Source: Chryseobacterium ginsenosidimutans (GTDB lineage: Bacteria; Bacteroidota; Bacteroidia; Flavobacteriales; Weeksellaceae). From it: a DNA stretch of 64,000 nucleotides. A program made the position numbers and the translations under genes. The stretch covers positions 2,232,001 to 2,296,000 of the forward strand of contig NZ_JANUCO010000001.1 of assembly GCF_024807225.1 (NCBI RefSeq). Direction: 5' to 3'. The first letter of the stretch is position 1; each line of letters opens with the position of its first letter. Shown in pieces: positions 33,803-41,878 of the stretch. The notes beneath the pieces are model-generated. The model did no database searches. It had not been told where the DNA came from and saw nothing but the letters and a program-made list of their open reading frames with translations.

Positions 33803-34681
33803 CTATAAAAACTTGTGGAACTTCAGCCAATCCAAATAAACATCCGACCATTTGTCGACAGGAAGATTCTGTTTTCCCATTCCGAAGCCGTGACCACCTT
33901 TTTCGTAGATGTGAAGTTCGGTTGGTTGTCCTGCTTCTAGCCATTTGTTGTACAACAAGACTGATTTTGGAGCTAATTTCAATTGGTCATCACTTGCAGC
34001 ACAAATGAACAATGGAAGCGTAGATTTCGGAATTTCTATATCTAAAATTTCCTGACTTGGTCCACCGTAAATCGAGGCTGCAAAATTGGGTAGAGTAGAA
34101 GCATCTTTGCTGTGAAGAACGCTTTCTAAAATGACACTTGCTCCCGCAGAAAATCCGATAACGCCTAGTTTTTCAGGATTGATATTTAATTCTTTTGCAT
34201 GAGTTCTGATGTAGGAAATTGCTGTTTTGATGTCTTCTCCTGCCATCACTTTGATAGGTTCAGTTTTCGCATCAAACGCTTTTCTGTCTTTGATGTTTTC
34301 CATCATTTCTTTAGCAGGGTCGTTGGATTTTGTTTCCAATAATCTGTATTTTAAAACGACTGCTGTGATTCCATTTTCTGCTAATTTTTTAGCGACATCA
34401 ATTCCTTCTCTGTTGATGGATAAACTTTGAAAACCTCCACCGGGAGCGACAATGATTACTGTTCCGTTAGCTTTTGCCTTGTTGGCTTCAAAGACTAACA
34501 TTGAAGGTTGAGCAACATTAAAAACCACCTCAGTTTTGAATAATTCATTGAATTGGTGAGCTTCTTTCTGCGTCCAGTTTTCTGTTCCAGGTGCTTTTCC
34601 GCTGTATAATGGAATTGATTTTTGAGCGTTGATTGTGCTTAATCCTAAAAGAAATGCACTTGTTATAATGAGTTTTTTCAT
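33803..34681 (-). CDS. secreted alpha/beta hydrolase, esterase of the xylan-esterase type
   Basis: 292 residues, signal peptide KLIITSAFLLGLSTINAQ. Oxyanion stretch VAPGGGFQ, nucleophile Ser in GFSAGAS, acid in AASDDQLK, histidine in GGHGFGMG: complete triad of the bacterial sugar-esterase group often fused or linked to glycosidases (BD-FAE, acetyl-xylan esterases). It probably strips acetyl or feruloyl groups from the oligosaccharide before GH3 cleavage, in the periplasm. Same strand as the surrounding GH3 genes. Confidence 0.85.
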   Translation of the reverse strand: MKKLIITSAFLLGLSTINAQKSIPLYSGKAPGTENWTQKEAHQFNELFKTEVVFNVAQPSMLVFEANKAKANGTVIIVAPGGGFQSLSINREGIDVAKKLAENGITAVVLKYRLLETKSNDPAKEMMENIKDRKAFDAKTEPIKVMAGEDIKTAISYIRTHAKELNINPEKLGVIGFSAGASVILESVLHSKDASTLPNFAASIYGGPSQEILDIEIPKSTLPLFICAASDDQLKLAPKSVLLYNKWLEAGQPTELHIYEKGGHGFGMGKQNLPVDKWSDVYLDWLKFHKFL

Positions 34682-34766
34682 TTTTATTTTTTTTGATTAT
34701 TACACTGTTTTTAAGTTCACAAAGGCGTTTAACTCAGCAAAGGCTTAAATCTATATTTTGCAGTTA

Positions 34767-34837
34767 GTTTGTCATTCCGTAGGAATCTCGGTTTTAGTAT
34801 TTCAATATCATTGCTGAGATTCCTATGGAATGACAAA
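34767..34837. repeat. palindromic element GTCATTCCGTAGGAATCT, copy 2
   Basis: Arms TTTGTCATTCCGTAGGAATCT and AGATTCCTATGGAATGACAAA around ~30 bases. Same arms as the nested element at 26297-26362, different centre. Confidence 0.75.
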
Positions 34838-34870
34838 AAATGCCGCTGATTTATCACTTCGAATTGCACG

Positions 34871-34985
34871 CAGCCCGACCTGAGTGGAGCTCTTTTTGTT
34901 ATTGCGATTGACTGGTGGTTCAACTGATTAACTCAGTTTCTTCGGAATGATAAAAAAGCGGGAACGGAGGGCGGATAAAGCTGCC
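34871..34985. repeat. flavobacterial hairpin element, copy 2
   Basis: Left block CAGCCCGACCTGAGTGGAGC-TCTTTTTG, right block AAAAAAGCGGGAACGGAGGG-CGGATAAAGCTGCC, with GGTTCAACTGATTAACTCAG between. It matches the scheme of 1157-1227 (AGCCC..GAT..TCCTTTTTT / AAAAAAG..GGAAAGCAGG..AGCT). Confidence 0.45.
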
Positions 34986-35010
34986 CAAATAATTCAGAGA
35001 TTATCATGAG

Positions 35011-35044
35011 CTTAAAAACCGGACGATAAATGCCCGGTTTTAAG
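35011..35044 (-). terminator. terminator after the GH3 gene at 35-37 kb
   Basis: CTTAAAAACCGG .. CCCGGTTTTAAG, a GC-rich stem with A/T flanks, 30 bases downstream of the minus-strand stop. Confidence 0.7.
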
Positions 35045-35073
35045 ACATCAATCAATAATCAATTTATGATGAA

Positions 35074-37374
35074 TCATTTTTTATATTTCTCTGTTCTGGC
35101 ATCTTTAATCACACCAGACCAGTTCATTCCGTATCCGAAATCGTAATTGTGACCTTCGGAATCTTTGTGCGTTTCCATGTCGTAAGGAACATCTTCTTTT
35201 TGCTTTTCAACAGTCGCCATATTGGCAGGCATCTGAAGCGGAAGCAAGCCTGAAGGTTCGTATTTTCCGGTTACGATATCTACGACTGCCTGATTTGATA
35301 CATTGAAATTCATCAGAATTGCATCTGCGTGTTTTTCAAATTCATTAAAAATCATTGGTTTAGAAGCAGTGATAGAAACAATTACGGGTTTTCCGTTCAT
35401 TGCTTTGTAAGCGTTTTCTATGGCTAACAAATCGGTGAAGTTGGTCGCTGTAGAAGTTTTGTTTTTGAACGTTCGGTCGTGTACATTCGGTGCAACAACA
35501 GGATCTCCCGCTGCAATACTTTTTTCACGAGCTTCTGTCGCAGTGTACGTTTGGTACTGAAGAGAAATCGGCACATAACCGTTTCCGCCTTCTTTGGCGT
35601 CGATGTCGCTGTAACCACCTTCTTCACTATGAGGACTTTTTACAAAAACCAATGCGAAATCGGCTTTTGCAGGGTCGTCCGTAACGTTGAAATGCTTTTT
35701 AATTTTTTCGATATCAACAGGATATTCTAATGACGGTTCGGTGTAAATTCCCCACCAATTGAACGTTGCCGGAGAATATCTCTTCGGAATGTAAACCGTT
35801 TTTCTTTCTTTAATCGGAAGAATATTGGCTTTGTTTTTCAACATCACGATAGATTTTACCTGAGCTTCGTAACCTGCTTTCATAAATTCGGGATTTCCAA
35901 CGATTTTCTTGGTTTCTTCTGCATTTACATAAGGGTTTTCAAACAATCCTGTTCTGAAGAAATTTCTCAACAAACGAACAGCAGACTGCTCAAATTTTGC
36001 GCGATACGCCTTTTCGCCGTGTTCTTTCACACCCATTTGATAGGCTTCCAAAACGGGAGCTTTGTCGTTGTTTCCTCCGAACTGGTCAACTCCTGCTTCC
36101 AACACTTTGTAATGACGCTCTGCGATTGACATTTTTTCAGTTCCCCAAGGTTTTCCGGCAAACATTCCCGGAGTTTTTCCTTCGTCTGCTGTAATCAGCC
36201 AATCGGTGCAGACAACGCCGTCGTAGCCGTATTTTCCACGTAATAAATCGGTTATTAAATATTTACTGAAACCATTTCCTACATTTTCTCCGTTTTTCGT
36301 ATCCTGATTAAAACTGATGGTGTAATAAGGCATTACTGCAGAAGCTTCTTTTGTTCCGCCAGTTAATTTAAAAGCACCATCAATAAAAGGTTTTACGTGG
36401 TTTTGAAAATTATTTCCCGGATAAACTGCATATTTTCCCATCGCCCAATGACCGTCGCGACCGCCTTCTTCAGGTCCACCTCCCGGCCAGTGTTTTACCA
36501 TGGCATTTACACTTTTGTTTCCCCAACCGCTTTTGGTTGCTCCTTTTCCGATGGTCGTCTGAAAACCATCAATATAACCTCTCGCCATATCTGCCGTTAA
36601 TTCCGGGCTTTCGCTGAAAACGTAAGCGATTCTGTACCAACGAGGTTCTGTTCCCAAGTCGATTTGAGGAGATAAAGCCGTTGAAATTCCCAACGCTCTG
36701 TATTCCTGAGCGGCAATATTTCCGAATTTTTTAACCAATTCAGGATCGAAAGTTGCACCCATCGCCAAACCATCCGGCCAAAGAGAAATCTGTCCTCCTG
36801 CTCCTTCATTAAATTCTGCCGTAACGGTTGCCGAATGTCTAGGATCTGTACTGTTGTTGGCTGGAATTCCCAATCCCAAACCTTCGATATACGCCTGAAT
36901 ATTGTTGCTCCATTTGGCTGCAATTTCCGGAGATTCTACCGTTGTTACCAACACGTGACGAAGGTTGTCGTCTTTTAAGAATTTCTTTTGCTGATCTGTT
37001 AAGTCAAAAGCTTTTGCGCCGCTTTCTTTGTAGAACATTCCGTTGTATTTTCCTGCTCTGAAACCGTCTGCAGGAGCAGGAGCCGATTGATGACCGCTGT
37101 ACAACATCAAACCTGCAATCTGTTCCACCGACATTTTTGAGGCTAAATCTTTTGCTCTTTCGTCAACAGAAAGTCTCCAGTCTTCGTATTTATCGAGTTT
37201 TCCGTTTTTATTTAAATCTTTAAATTTATTTCCGTCAATGGTCAGAATTTTAACTCCTGAATCAGCCGAATATCCTAAAACCGGACCTTTGGAATTGGTG
37301 ACGGTCTGAATGTTTTGCGAAAATGCTGTTATTCCTAAAAATAAGGCGGCTACATTTAAAACTGTTCTTTTCAT
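35074..37374 (-). CDS. glycoside hydrolase family 3 protein
   Basis: 766 residues, signal peptide (NVAALFLGITAFSQ), then an EF-hand-like DLNKNGKLDKYED segment as in the other GH3 protein. Catalytic barrel: VKHWPGGGPEEGGRDGH, SALSPQIDLGTEPRW and the nucleophile Asp in YDGVVCTDWL. The second domain has SPHSEEGGYSD and the C-terminus ends DFGYGMNWSG. No FnIII domain. A periplasmic exo-beta-glycosidase by family. It starts 10 bases after the TonB receptor gene ends, so receptor and enzyme are co-transcribed. Confidence 0.9.
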   Translation of the reverse strand: MKRTVLNVAALFLGITAFSQNIQTVTNSKGPVLGYSADSGVKILTIDGNKFKDLNKNGKLDKYEDWRLSVDERAKDLASKMSVEQIAGLMLYSGHQSAPAPADGFRAGKYNGMFYKESGAKAFDLTDQQKKFLKDDNLRHVLVTTVESPEIAAKWSNNIQAYIEGLGLGIPANNSTDPRHSATVTAEFNEGAGGQISLWPDGLAMGATFDPELVKKFGNIAAQEYRALGISTALSPQIDLGTEPRWYRIAYVFSESPELTADMARGYIDGFQTTIGKGATKSGWGNKSVNAMVKHWPGGGPEEGGRDGHWAMGKYAVYPGNNFQNHVKPFIDGAFKLTGGTKEASAVMPYYTISFNQDTKNGENVGNGFSKYLITDLLRGKYGYDGVVCTDWLITADEGKTPGMFAGKPWGTEKMSIAERHYKVLEAGVDQFGGNNDKAPVLEAYQMGVKEHGEKAYRAKFEQSAVRLLRNFFRTGLFENPYVNAEETKKIVGNPEFMKAGYEAQVKSIVMLKNKANILPIKERKTVYIPKRYSPATFNWWGIYTEPSLEYPVDIEKIKKHFNVTDDPAKADFALVFVKSPHSEEGGYSDIDAKEGGNGYVPISLQYQTYTATEAREKSIAAGDPVVAPNVHDRTFKNKTSTATNFTDLLAIENAYKAMNGKPVIVSITASKPMIFNEFEKHADAILMNFNVSNQAVVDIVTGKYEPSGLLPLQMPANMATVEKQKEDVPYDMETHKDSEGHNYDFGYGMNWSGVIKDARTEKYKK

Positions 37375-37384
37375 TGTTTAAATT

Positions 37385-39649
37385 TTAGAAATTAAAGCTT
37401 ACTGAGAATTGACCTGTCAAAGGCATAATGTAAGTTCCTGTCAAGAGTTTTCCGTAGTATGGACTTGCATCGGTAATCAGTTCGGCTCCGTTGATCGTTC
37501 CGCTTGCTCCTCTCTGGTTCAGGAAGTTGATAACTGTCGCTCCAACATTGATATTCTTATTAACCGTATAAGTTACCCCACCGAAAGTTTCCCATCTTGG
37601 TGCAAAATATAAAGCATTCGTAAGGTTGGCGTATTGTTTTGAGAAATATCTGAAACTTGCCCAGAATCTAAATTTATCAACGGTATAACTCGGATCGATT
37701 TCCATCAATACTTTAGCAACACCTAAAACATTGTTATCATTATAATTGTAATCTTTTCCGAAAGCATTGAAATTAAATTTCTTATAAACCGGATTTTGGA
37801 AAGTCACCAAATAATGTAAATTAAATCCTTTGAATGGCTTCAAAACAAAATCTGTCGTCCAGCCCAATGTCTGGATATCATAATACACCGTTGTAGTTTG
37901 TGCCTGAGAAGTATTGGCGGGATTTACTAAGTTGTATCTGTTTAAGTTATTGTTCTTTTTAAGATATGTCGCCTGAGAAATTAGCTGGATATAATCTGTA
38001 TTCCAGAAAATTCCCAACGCTCCCAACGGACTTTTAATTTTGGTGGTATTAGGTTCGAAAGCCTGAGAATAACTTTCCAGTCTTCTGTTTTCTTCAGTGT
38101 AAAGGAAATTTGCGATGACTCCGAAATTTTTACTGATGTTGTAAGTTGCATTCAAACTTCCTCCAATCTGATAAAAACTTTGATTGATCTGATTAAACTG
38201 ACTTGCATCTGTAAAATTGAAACCTACTGTTCTCGGAGTTAAAGAATATTCTCCGTCGATGATATGATTTTTTAAATGCAAACCATAACTTAGGTTAAAA
38301 TTATCTGAAACTTTCCATTCATCTGTTCCGTAAACCGAAAGTTTATTTTCTGTTCCGCTGTGGAATTCTCCACCTGCATTGTAGTTATAAAAACCATCGG
38401 AATCTGTTGTCGGTCCGATCAATCTTTGAGGTTGCGGCTCGACAGTCTGGAAGAAAAATGATCTATTAGACGTGAATTTATCGATATTATAATACTGTTC
38501 TAAAACTCCAAAAGTAACATTGTGATTTCCTAATTGTTTGTTTAAACTAAAACGTCCTGCAATATTGGTAATCGGAGTTGCCGGTGTGTGCATCGCCAAC
38601 TGAGTTCCAACGGCTCCCGAATAAGGCTGCCCTGTTGAAGCAATTGTATATCCCGCAGAAGCATCAGCATTGAAAATACTTAACGGAATAATATTGGAAG
38701 ATTTTGCTGTCGCAAAGTGAGCTCTTGTTGAGAATTTGAAATTCCAGCCGTTGTTTAGTAGATAATTCCCGAAAATATCGATGTTGTGAGAGGTATTTCT
38801 GTTGTCATTTCCAGCCATATTTGCCCAGTACGTTTCTCCGGAAAGAATATCTTTCATTTTGATTCTTCCGTCATTCACAACGTAAGAATCTCTACCGATT
38901 TTGAAATTGTCAAGCTCCGTTACTTTTCCGTTTTCTCCGTACTGGAAAACCGCGTAATTTCCTACGTTGTAAGAATCTGCATACTTGTATTGGATCGAAA
39001 TCTTTCCTTTATCGTCTTTGAAGTATTTGGTAACACCTGCTCTGAAAATCTTTGTTTCGTCAACATTTCTCGCAAAACCAAGCTTAAAAGTACTTGGATC
39101 GTAGTTTGCAAAAGCGCCAACTGTGTACGTCCAGCCGTTTTTAGAAATCGGTCCGGAAGCATTTACATCACCTTGCAGCCAACCGAAAGTACTGGTTGTG
39201 AATTTTCCTTTTAATTTAAATTCTTTCGTTCCCGTCTGAGAATAAGAATTCACTGCAAAACCAAGGTCTCCCATTGTATTTGCTAGTTGATCCATTTTCA
39301 GAAGTCCTGTTTTTTCAAGACCTACGCTTTGTCTCCACGTTTTGTTGGGAAGTTCCGGCCAGAAAAAATACACTGCAGGTAAGTCGTTTTCAAGAATGGT
39401 AATTCCTCCGACTGTTGATGGCAAACCGATATTCACATCTCTCGGACTTGTGTTGTTGGCTGCGTTCAACATTACGTTTCTGTTGTTGTCTTCTTTGGAT
39501 GAAGTTGTCACGGTTTTTACACCTTCTTCAGCTTTTGTAGCTGCTTTTACAGCGTTTTTTACGGCAAGACTGTCGGTTTCCTGTCCAAAAGCTGTAGCAA
39601 AGGAAAGTATCAATCCTAATGCTGAAATTTTTAAAGTTAGTTTTCTCAT
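37385..39649 (-). CDS. TonB-dependent receptor-like outer-membrane protein
   Basis: 754 residues with signal peptide (ISALGLILSFATAFGQ) and a long run of amphipathic beta strands ending in Phe (QFSVSFNF), as outer-membrane barrels do. The plug part (PRDVNIGLPSTVGGITILENDLPAVYFFWPELPNKTW) is recognisable; the N-terminal carboxypeptidase-like domain of SusC proteins is absent. No SusD-like gene accompanies it, so it is a single-protein importer, presumably for an oligosaccharide broken down by the GH3 enzymes downstream. First gene of the minus-strand glycan locus, divergent from the Nudix-HTH regulator. Confidence 0.85.
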   Translation of the reverse strand: MRKLTLKISALGLILSFATAFGQETDSLAVKNAVKAATKAEEGVKTVTTSSKEDNNRNVMLNAANNTSPRDVNIGLPSTVGGITILENDLPAVYFFWPELPNKTWRQSVGLEKTGLLKMDQLANTMGDLGFAVNSYSQTGTKEFKLKGKFTTSTFGWLQGDVNASGPISKNGWTYTVGAFANYDPSTFKLGFARNVDETKIFRAGVTKYFKDDKGKISIQYKYADSYNVGNYAVFQYGENGKVTELDNFKIGRDSYVVNDGRIKMKDILSGETYWANMAGNDNRNTSHNIDIFGNYLLNNGWNFKFSTRAHFATAKSSNIIPLSIFNADASAGYTIASTGQPYSGAVGTQLAMHTPATPITNIAGRFSLNKQLGNHNVTFGVLEQYYNIDKFTSNRSFFFQTVEPQPQRLIGPTTDSDGFYNYNAGGEFHSGTENKLSVYGTDEWKVSDNFNLSYGLHLKNHIIDGEYSLTPRTVGFNFTDASQFNQINQSFYQIGGSLNATYNISKNFGVIANFLYTEENRRLESYSQAFEPNTTKIKSPLGALGIFWNTDYIQLISQATYLKKNNNLNRYNLVNPANTSQAQTTTVYYDIQTLGWTTDFVLKPFKGFNLHYLVTFQNPVYKKFNFNAFGKDYNYNDNNVLGVAKVLMEIDPSYTVDKFRFWASFRYFSKQYANLTNALYFAPRWETFGGVTYTVNKNINVGATVINFLNQRGASGTINGAELITDASPYYGKLLTGTYIMPLTGQFSVSFNF

Positions 39650-40117
39650 CGTACAATCAGTATAATTTCTTCTTTATAGTTTTAATTTATTGTTTATCAG
39701 TATTTTAAATATTTATTTTAATCAGAAATAAAGAAATAAAAATACCCTGCATCCAAAATTCTCATTGGATGAACTTTTGTTTAAATATCAGCACCGGATT
39801 GATAATTGTTAGCCGGCTTTCATCAGCATTTGTAGTTTGGCGGCATTTGTATTGAAGAAACGTTTAATAAAATTGGTTTCGGACAATACTTTAAGCCTTA
39901 ATCGGAATGGTTTTTCTGTCATTTCCTATCAGATTTTATTGGTTATAAAATTTTTAATTCAAATAAAATCAGATCAAAAAAGCAGGTATTTTCATTGTTT
40001 CAATATGAAGCATTACAATACTACATTATCTCTTTCGATTTACCAAGAAAAATATTAATAAAAGTTAATATTGATTTTAATTAATTGATTTTCAGTTTGG
40101 TAATTTTAAATATTTTG
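39650..40117. other. intergenic region upstream of the TonB receptor
   Basis: About 470 bases of AT-rich DNA in front of the receptor gene. No ORF with protein-like sequence, no hairpin with T run and no convincing -7 box on the minus strand was found. It must contain the receptor promoter; the operator-like dyad at 40118-40156 adjoins it. Confidence 0.5.
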
Positions 40118-40232
40118 CTTTTATTTCATTGATTCTATATGAAACAATGATAAAAGTCATTCGAAAAAATCCCCAAAAATCAATTCAAGGAACCATATTT
40201 GCACTCTCTCAAAAATTTTATCATTAAATTTG
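40118..40232 (+). promoter_or_regulatory. operator-like dyad and -7 box before the Nudix-HTH regulator
   Basis: Dyad CTTTTATTTCATTG (40118-40131) / CAATGATAAAAG (40145-40156); a third half-site TTTTATCATT recurs at 40216-40225, overlapping the -7 box TAAATTTG (40225-40232) of the regulator gene. TTTG at 40198-40201 is 23 bases upstream, longer than the usual spacer. Likely binding site(s) for the regulator, shared by both divergent genes; inferred. Confidence 0.5.
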
Positions 40233-40257
40233 TAATTAATACATTTTCTTATAACAA

Positions 40258-41007
40258 ATGGATTCTAAAGAATTAATTTTACAACGATCAAATGAGGCTA
40301 AAGAAATATTTATTCCTCATTTATCTGCAGATCCTGTGATTTTCGGTTTTGATCAGAACGAGCTGAAGGTTCTTCTCTTGAAAATGAATTACCGAAAACA
40401 GTGGTTTTTACCCGGCGGATACGTTCGCAAGGACGAAGATCTTGATGATGCGGTTGTAAGAATTGTAAAAGACAGAGCCGGAATTAATGATGTTTACCTT
40501 GAAGAATTCGGCGTTTTCGGAAAGAAAAACAGAAGTGAATTTTATTTTGAAGACTTCGATGAAACGCTTTTTCACAAGCAGAGATTCGTAACAATAGGAT
40601 ATTACGCATTGTATAATCCTGATCGTTTTAAGCTTGTTGCCGACGAATTCAGTGAAAGCTGCGAATGGATTTATCTGAGCAAACTTCCTGAGATTGAATT
40701 GGCAATGGATCATCGGGAAATTATACAAAAAGCTTTGCTTACTTTAAGAGAAAAAATATCTCATAAACCGATAGGATACAATCTTTTACCTGAAAAATTC
40801 ACCCTTTCGGAATTGCAGAAATTGTATGAAATTATCCTTGGAAAAGAACTGAACCGAGGCAATTTTTACAGAAAAATAAAAAATCTGGGAATTCTGAAAA
40901 AATTAGACGAGCGAAGAATGGGCGGTGCGCACAAAGCTCCTGATCTATATTCTTTCGACGAAGAAAATTACTTAAAAGCTTTAGAAAACGGCTTAAGCAG
41001 CTGGTAA
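40258..41007 (+). CDS. Nudix-type transcriptional regulator (NrtR/AraR-like)
   Basis: 249 residues. N-terminal Nudix fold (VLLLKMNYRKQWFLPGGYVRKDEDLDDAVVRIVKDRAGI), in which the Nudix box is degraded (the REUXEE core is VRIVKDRAG), so it binds rather than hydrolyses its ligand. The C-terminal winged helix is FTLSELQKLYEIILGKELNRGNFYRKIKN. This is the NrtR plan; in Bacteroidetes, relatives such as AraR of Bacteroides thetaiotaomicron control sugar-use genes. Divergent from the TonB receptor and GH3 genes, it is the obvious regulator of the glycan locus; the effector would be a sugar or sugar derivative. Confidence 0.87.
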   Translation: MDSKELILQRSNEAKEIFIPHLSADPVIFGFDQNELKVLLLKMNYRKQWFLPGGYVRKDEDLDDAVVRIVKDRAGINDVYLEEFGVFGKKNRSEFYFEDFDETLFHKQRFVTIGYYALYNPDRFKLVADEFSESCEWIYLSKLPEIELAMDHREIIQKALLTLREKISHKPIGYNLLPEKFTLSELQKLYEIILGKELNRGNFYRKIKNLGILKKLDERRMGGAHKAPDLYSFDEENYLKALENGLSSW

Positions 41008-41014
41008 AATAATC

Positions 41015-41476
41015 ATGAAAACAAGCGCTGGAATTCTATTATTTAAAAGAGAAAAAGAAAATATTTTTTATTTTCTCGTTCATCCGGGCGGACCTTTCTG
41101 GAAGAATAAAGACATTGGCGCATGGTCGGTTCCCAAAGGAGAAGTATCGGAAGGCGAGAGTCTTATCAACCGAGCTTTGATCGAATTCAACGAAGAAACA
41201 GGTAAAAAAGTAGACGGAGAATTTATTGAATTGAAACCCATAAAGCAAAAAGGAGGAAAAACTGTTTTTGCGTGGGCTTTGGAAGGTGATTTGGAAATGT
41301 CAGGATTTCAGAGTAATACTATTTTTATAGAATACCCTCCAAAATCAGGGAAAACCATTGAAATTCCTGAAGTTGATCGATGGGAATGGTTTGTTTCAGA
41401 AGATGCTAAAAGTAAAATAAATCCTGCACAGACAGAATTTATTGTTGAGCTTGAAGAATTGCTGAAATCAACATAA
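41015..41476 (+). CDS. Nudix hydrolase
   Basis: 153 residues with a real Nudix box GEVSEGESLINRALIEFNEETG, which keeps the metal-binding glutamates (EFNEE) but has Ile where the consensus has Arg before the first Glu. N-terminus KTSAGILLF..LVHPGGPFW and the SVPKGE segment match small NUDIX proteins of the MutT/diadenosine-polyphosphate type. It cleaves a nucleoside diphosphate linked to another moiety; the substrate is unknown. It starts 7 bases after the Nudix-HTH regulator and is surely in one transcript with it. Confidence 0.87.
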   Translation: MKTSAGILLFKREKENIFYFLVHPGGPFWKNKDIGAWSVPKGEVSEGESLINRALIEFNEETGKKVDGEFIELKPIKQKGGKTVFAWALEGDLEMSGFQSNTIFIEYPPKSGKTIEIPEVDRWEWFVSEDAKSKINPAQTEFIVELEELLKST

Positions 41477-41484
41477 TTGCTTTA

Positions 41485-41715
41485 TTAATCAACCGTTTCT
41501 TTATTAAAACTTACCACTTCATAATTGTCATCAGAACAATAATCCTTGCAACTTTCATCATTAAAAGATTCGGGATTTTTTAAAAAGTCTTTGATAAATT
41601 TTGCACTTTCATCTGTATTTGAAGGTGTTATTATAATGTGGAAAAGCTTCAATACAGATTCATCGGCATTTTTCAGAGCGTCTTTTTTGTGGATTTTGGC
41701 TTCTTTAAAATTCAT
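41485..41715 (-). CDS. small acidic hypothetical protein
   Basis: 76 residues, not recognised. Charged, with DESVLKLFHIIITPSNTDESAKFIKDFL giving a plausible strand-helix pattern and two cysteines near the end (ESCKDYCSDD). Convergent with the Nudix hydrolase gene, 8 bases apart. Amino-acid composition and absence of stop-crowding favour a real gene; no homologue can be checked here. Confidence 0.55.
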   Translation of the reverse strand: MNFKEAKIHKKDALKNADESVLKLFHIIITPSNTDESAKFIKDFLKNPESFNDESCKDYCSDDNYEVVSFNKETVD

Positions 41716-41878
41716 ACAATCTTTTTTAATAGTTATTTAGTCTAATGAATAAATTATGCCATAAAGTATTATTCCGGTGTAATAAATCAATGAATGTAGT
41801 ATTGTTTTGGGATAAATTTAATCGTAATGGCTTGATTTTAGATAGCTGTTAATTTATTAATATCAAAATTATCGGATC

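Noticed and set aside
39837..40058. 73-codon ORF on plus before the Nudix-HTH gene
   Set aside because: Low-complexity, no start signal, no terminator; lies in an AT-rich control region.
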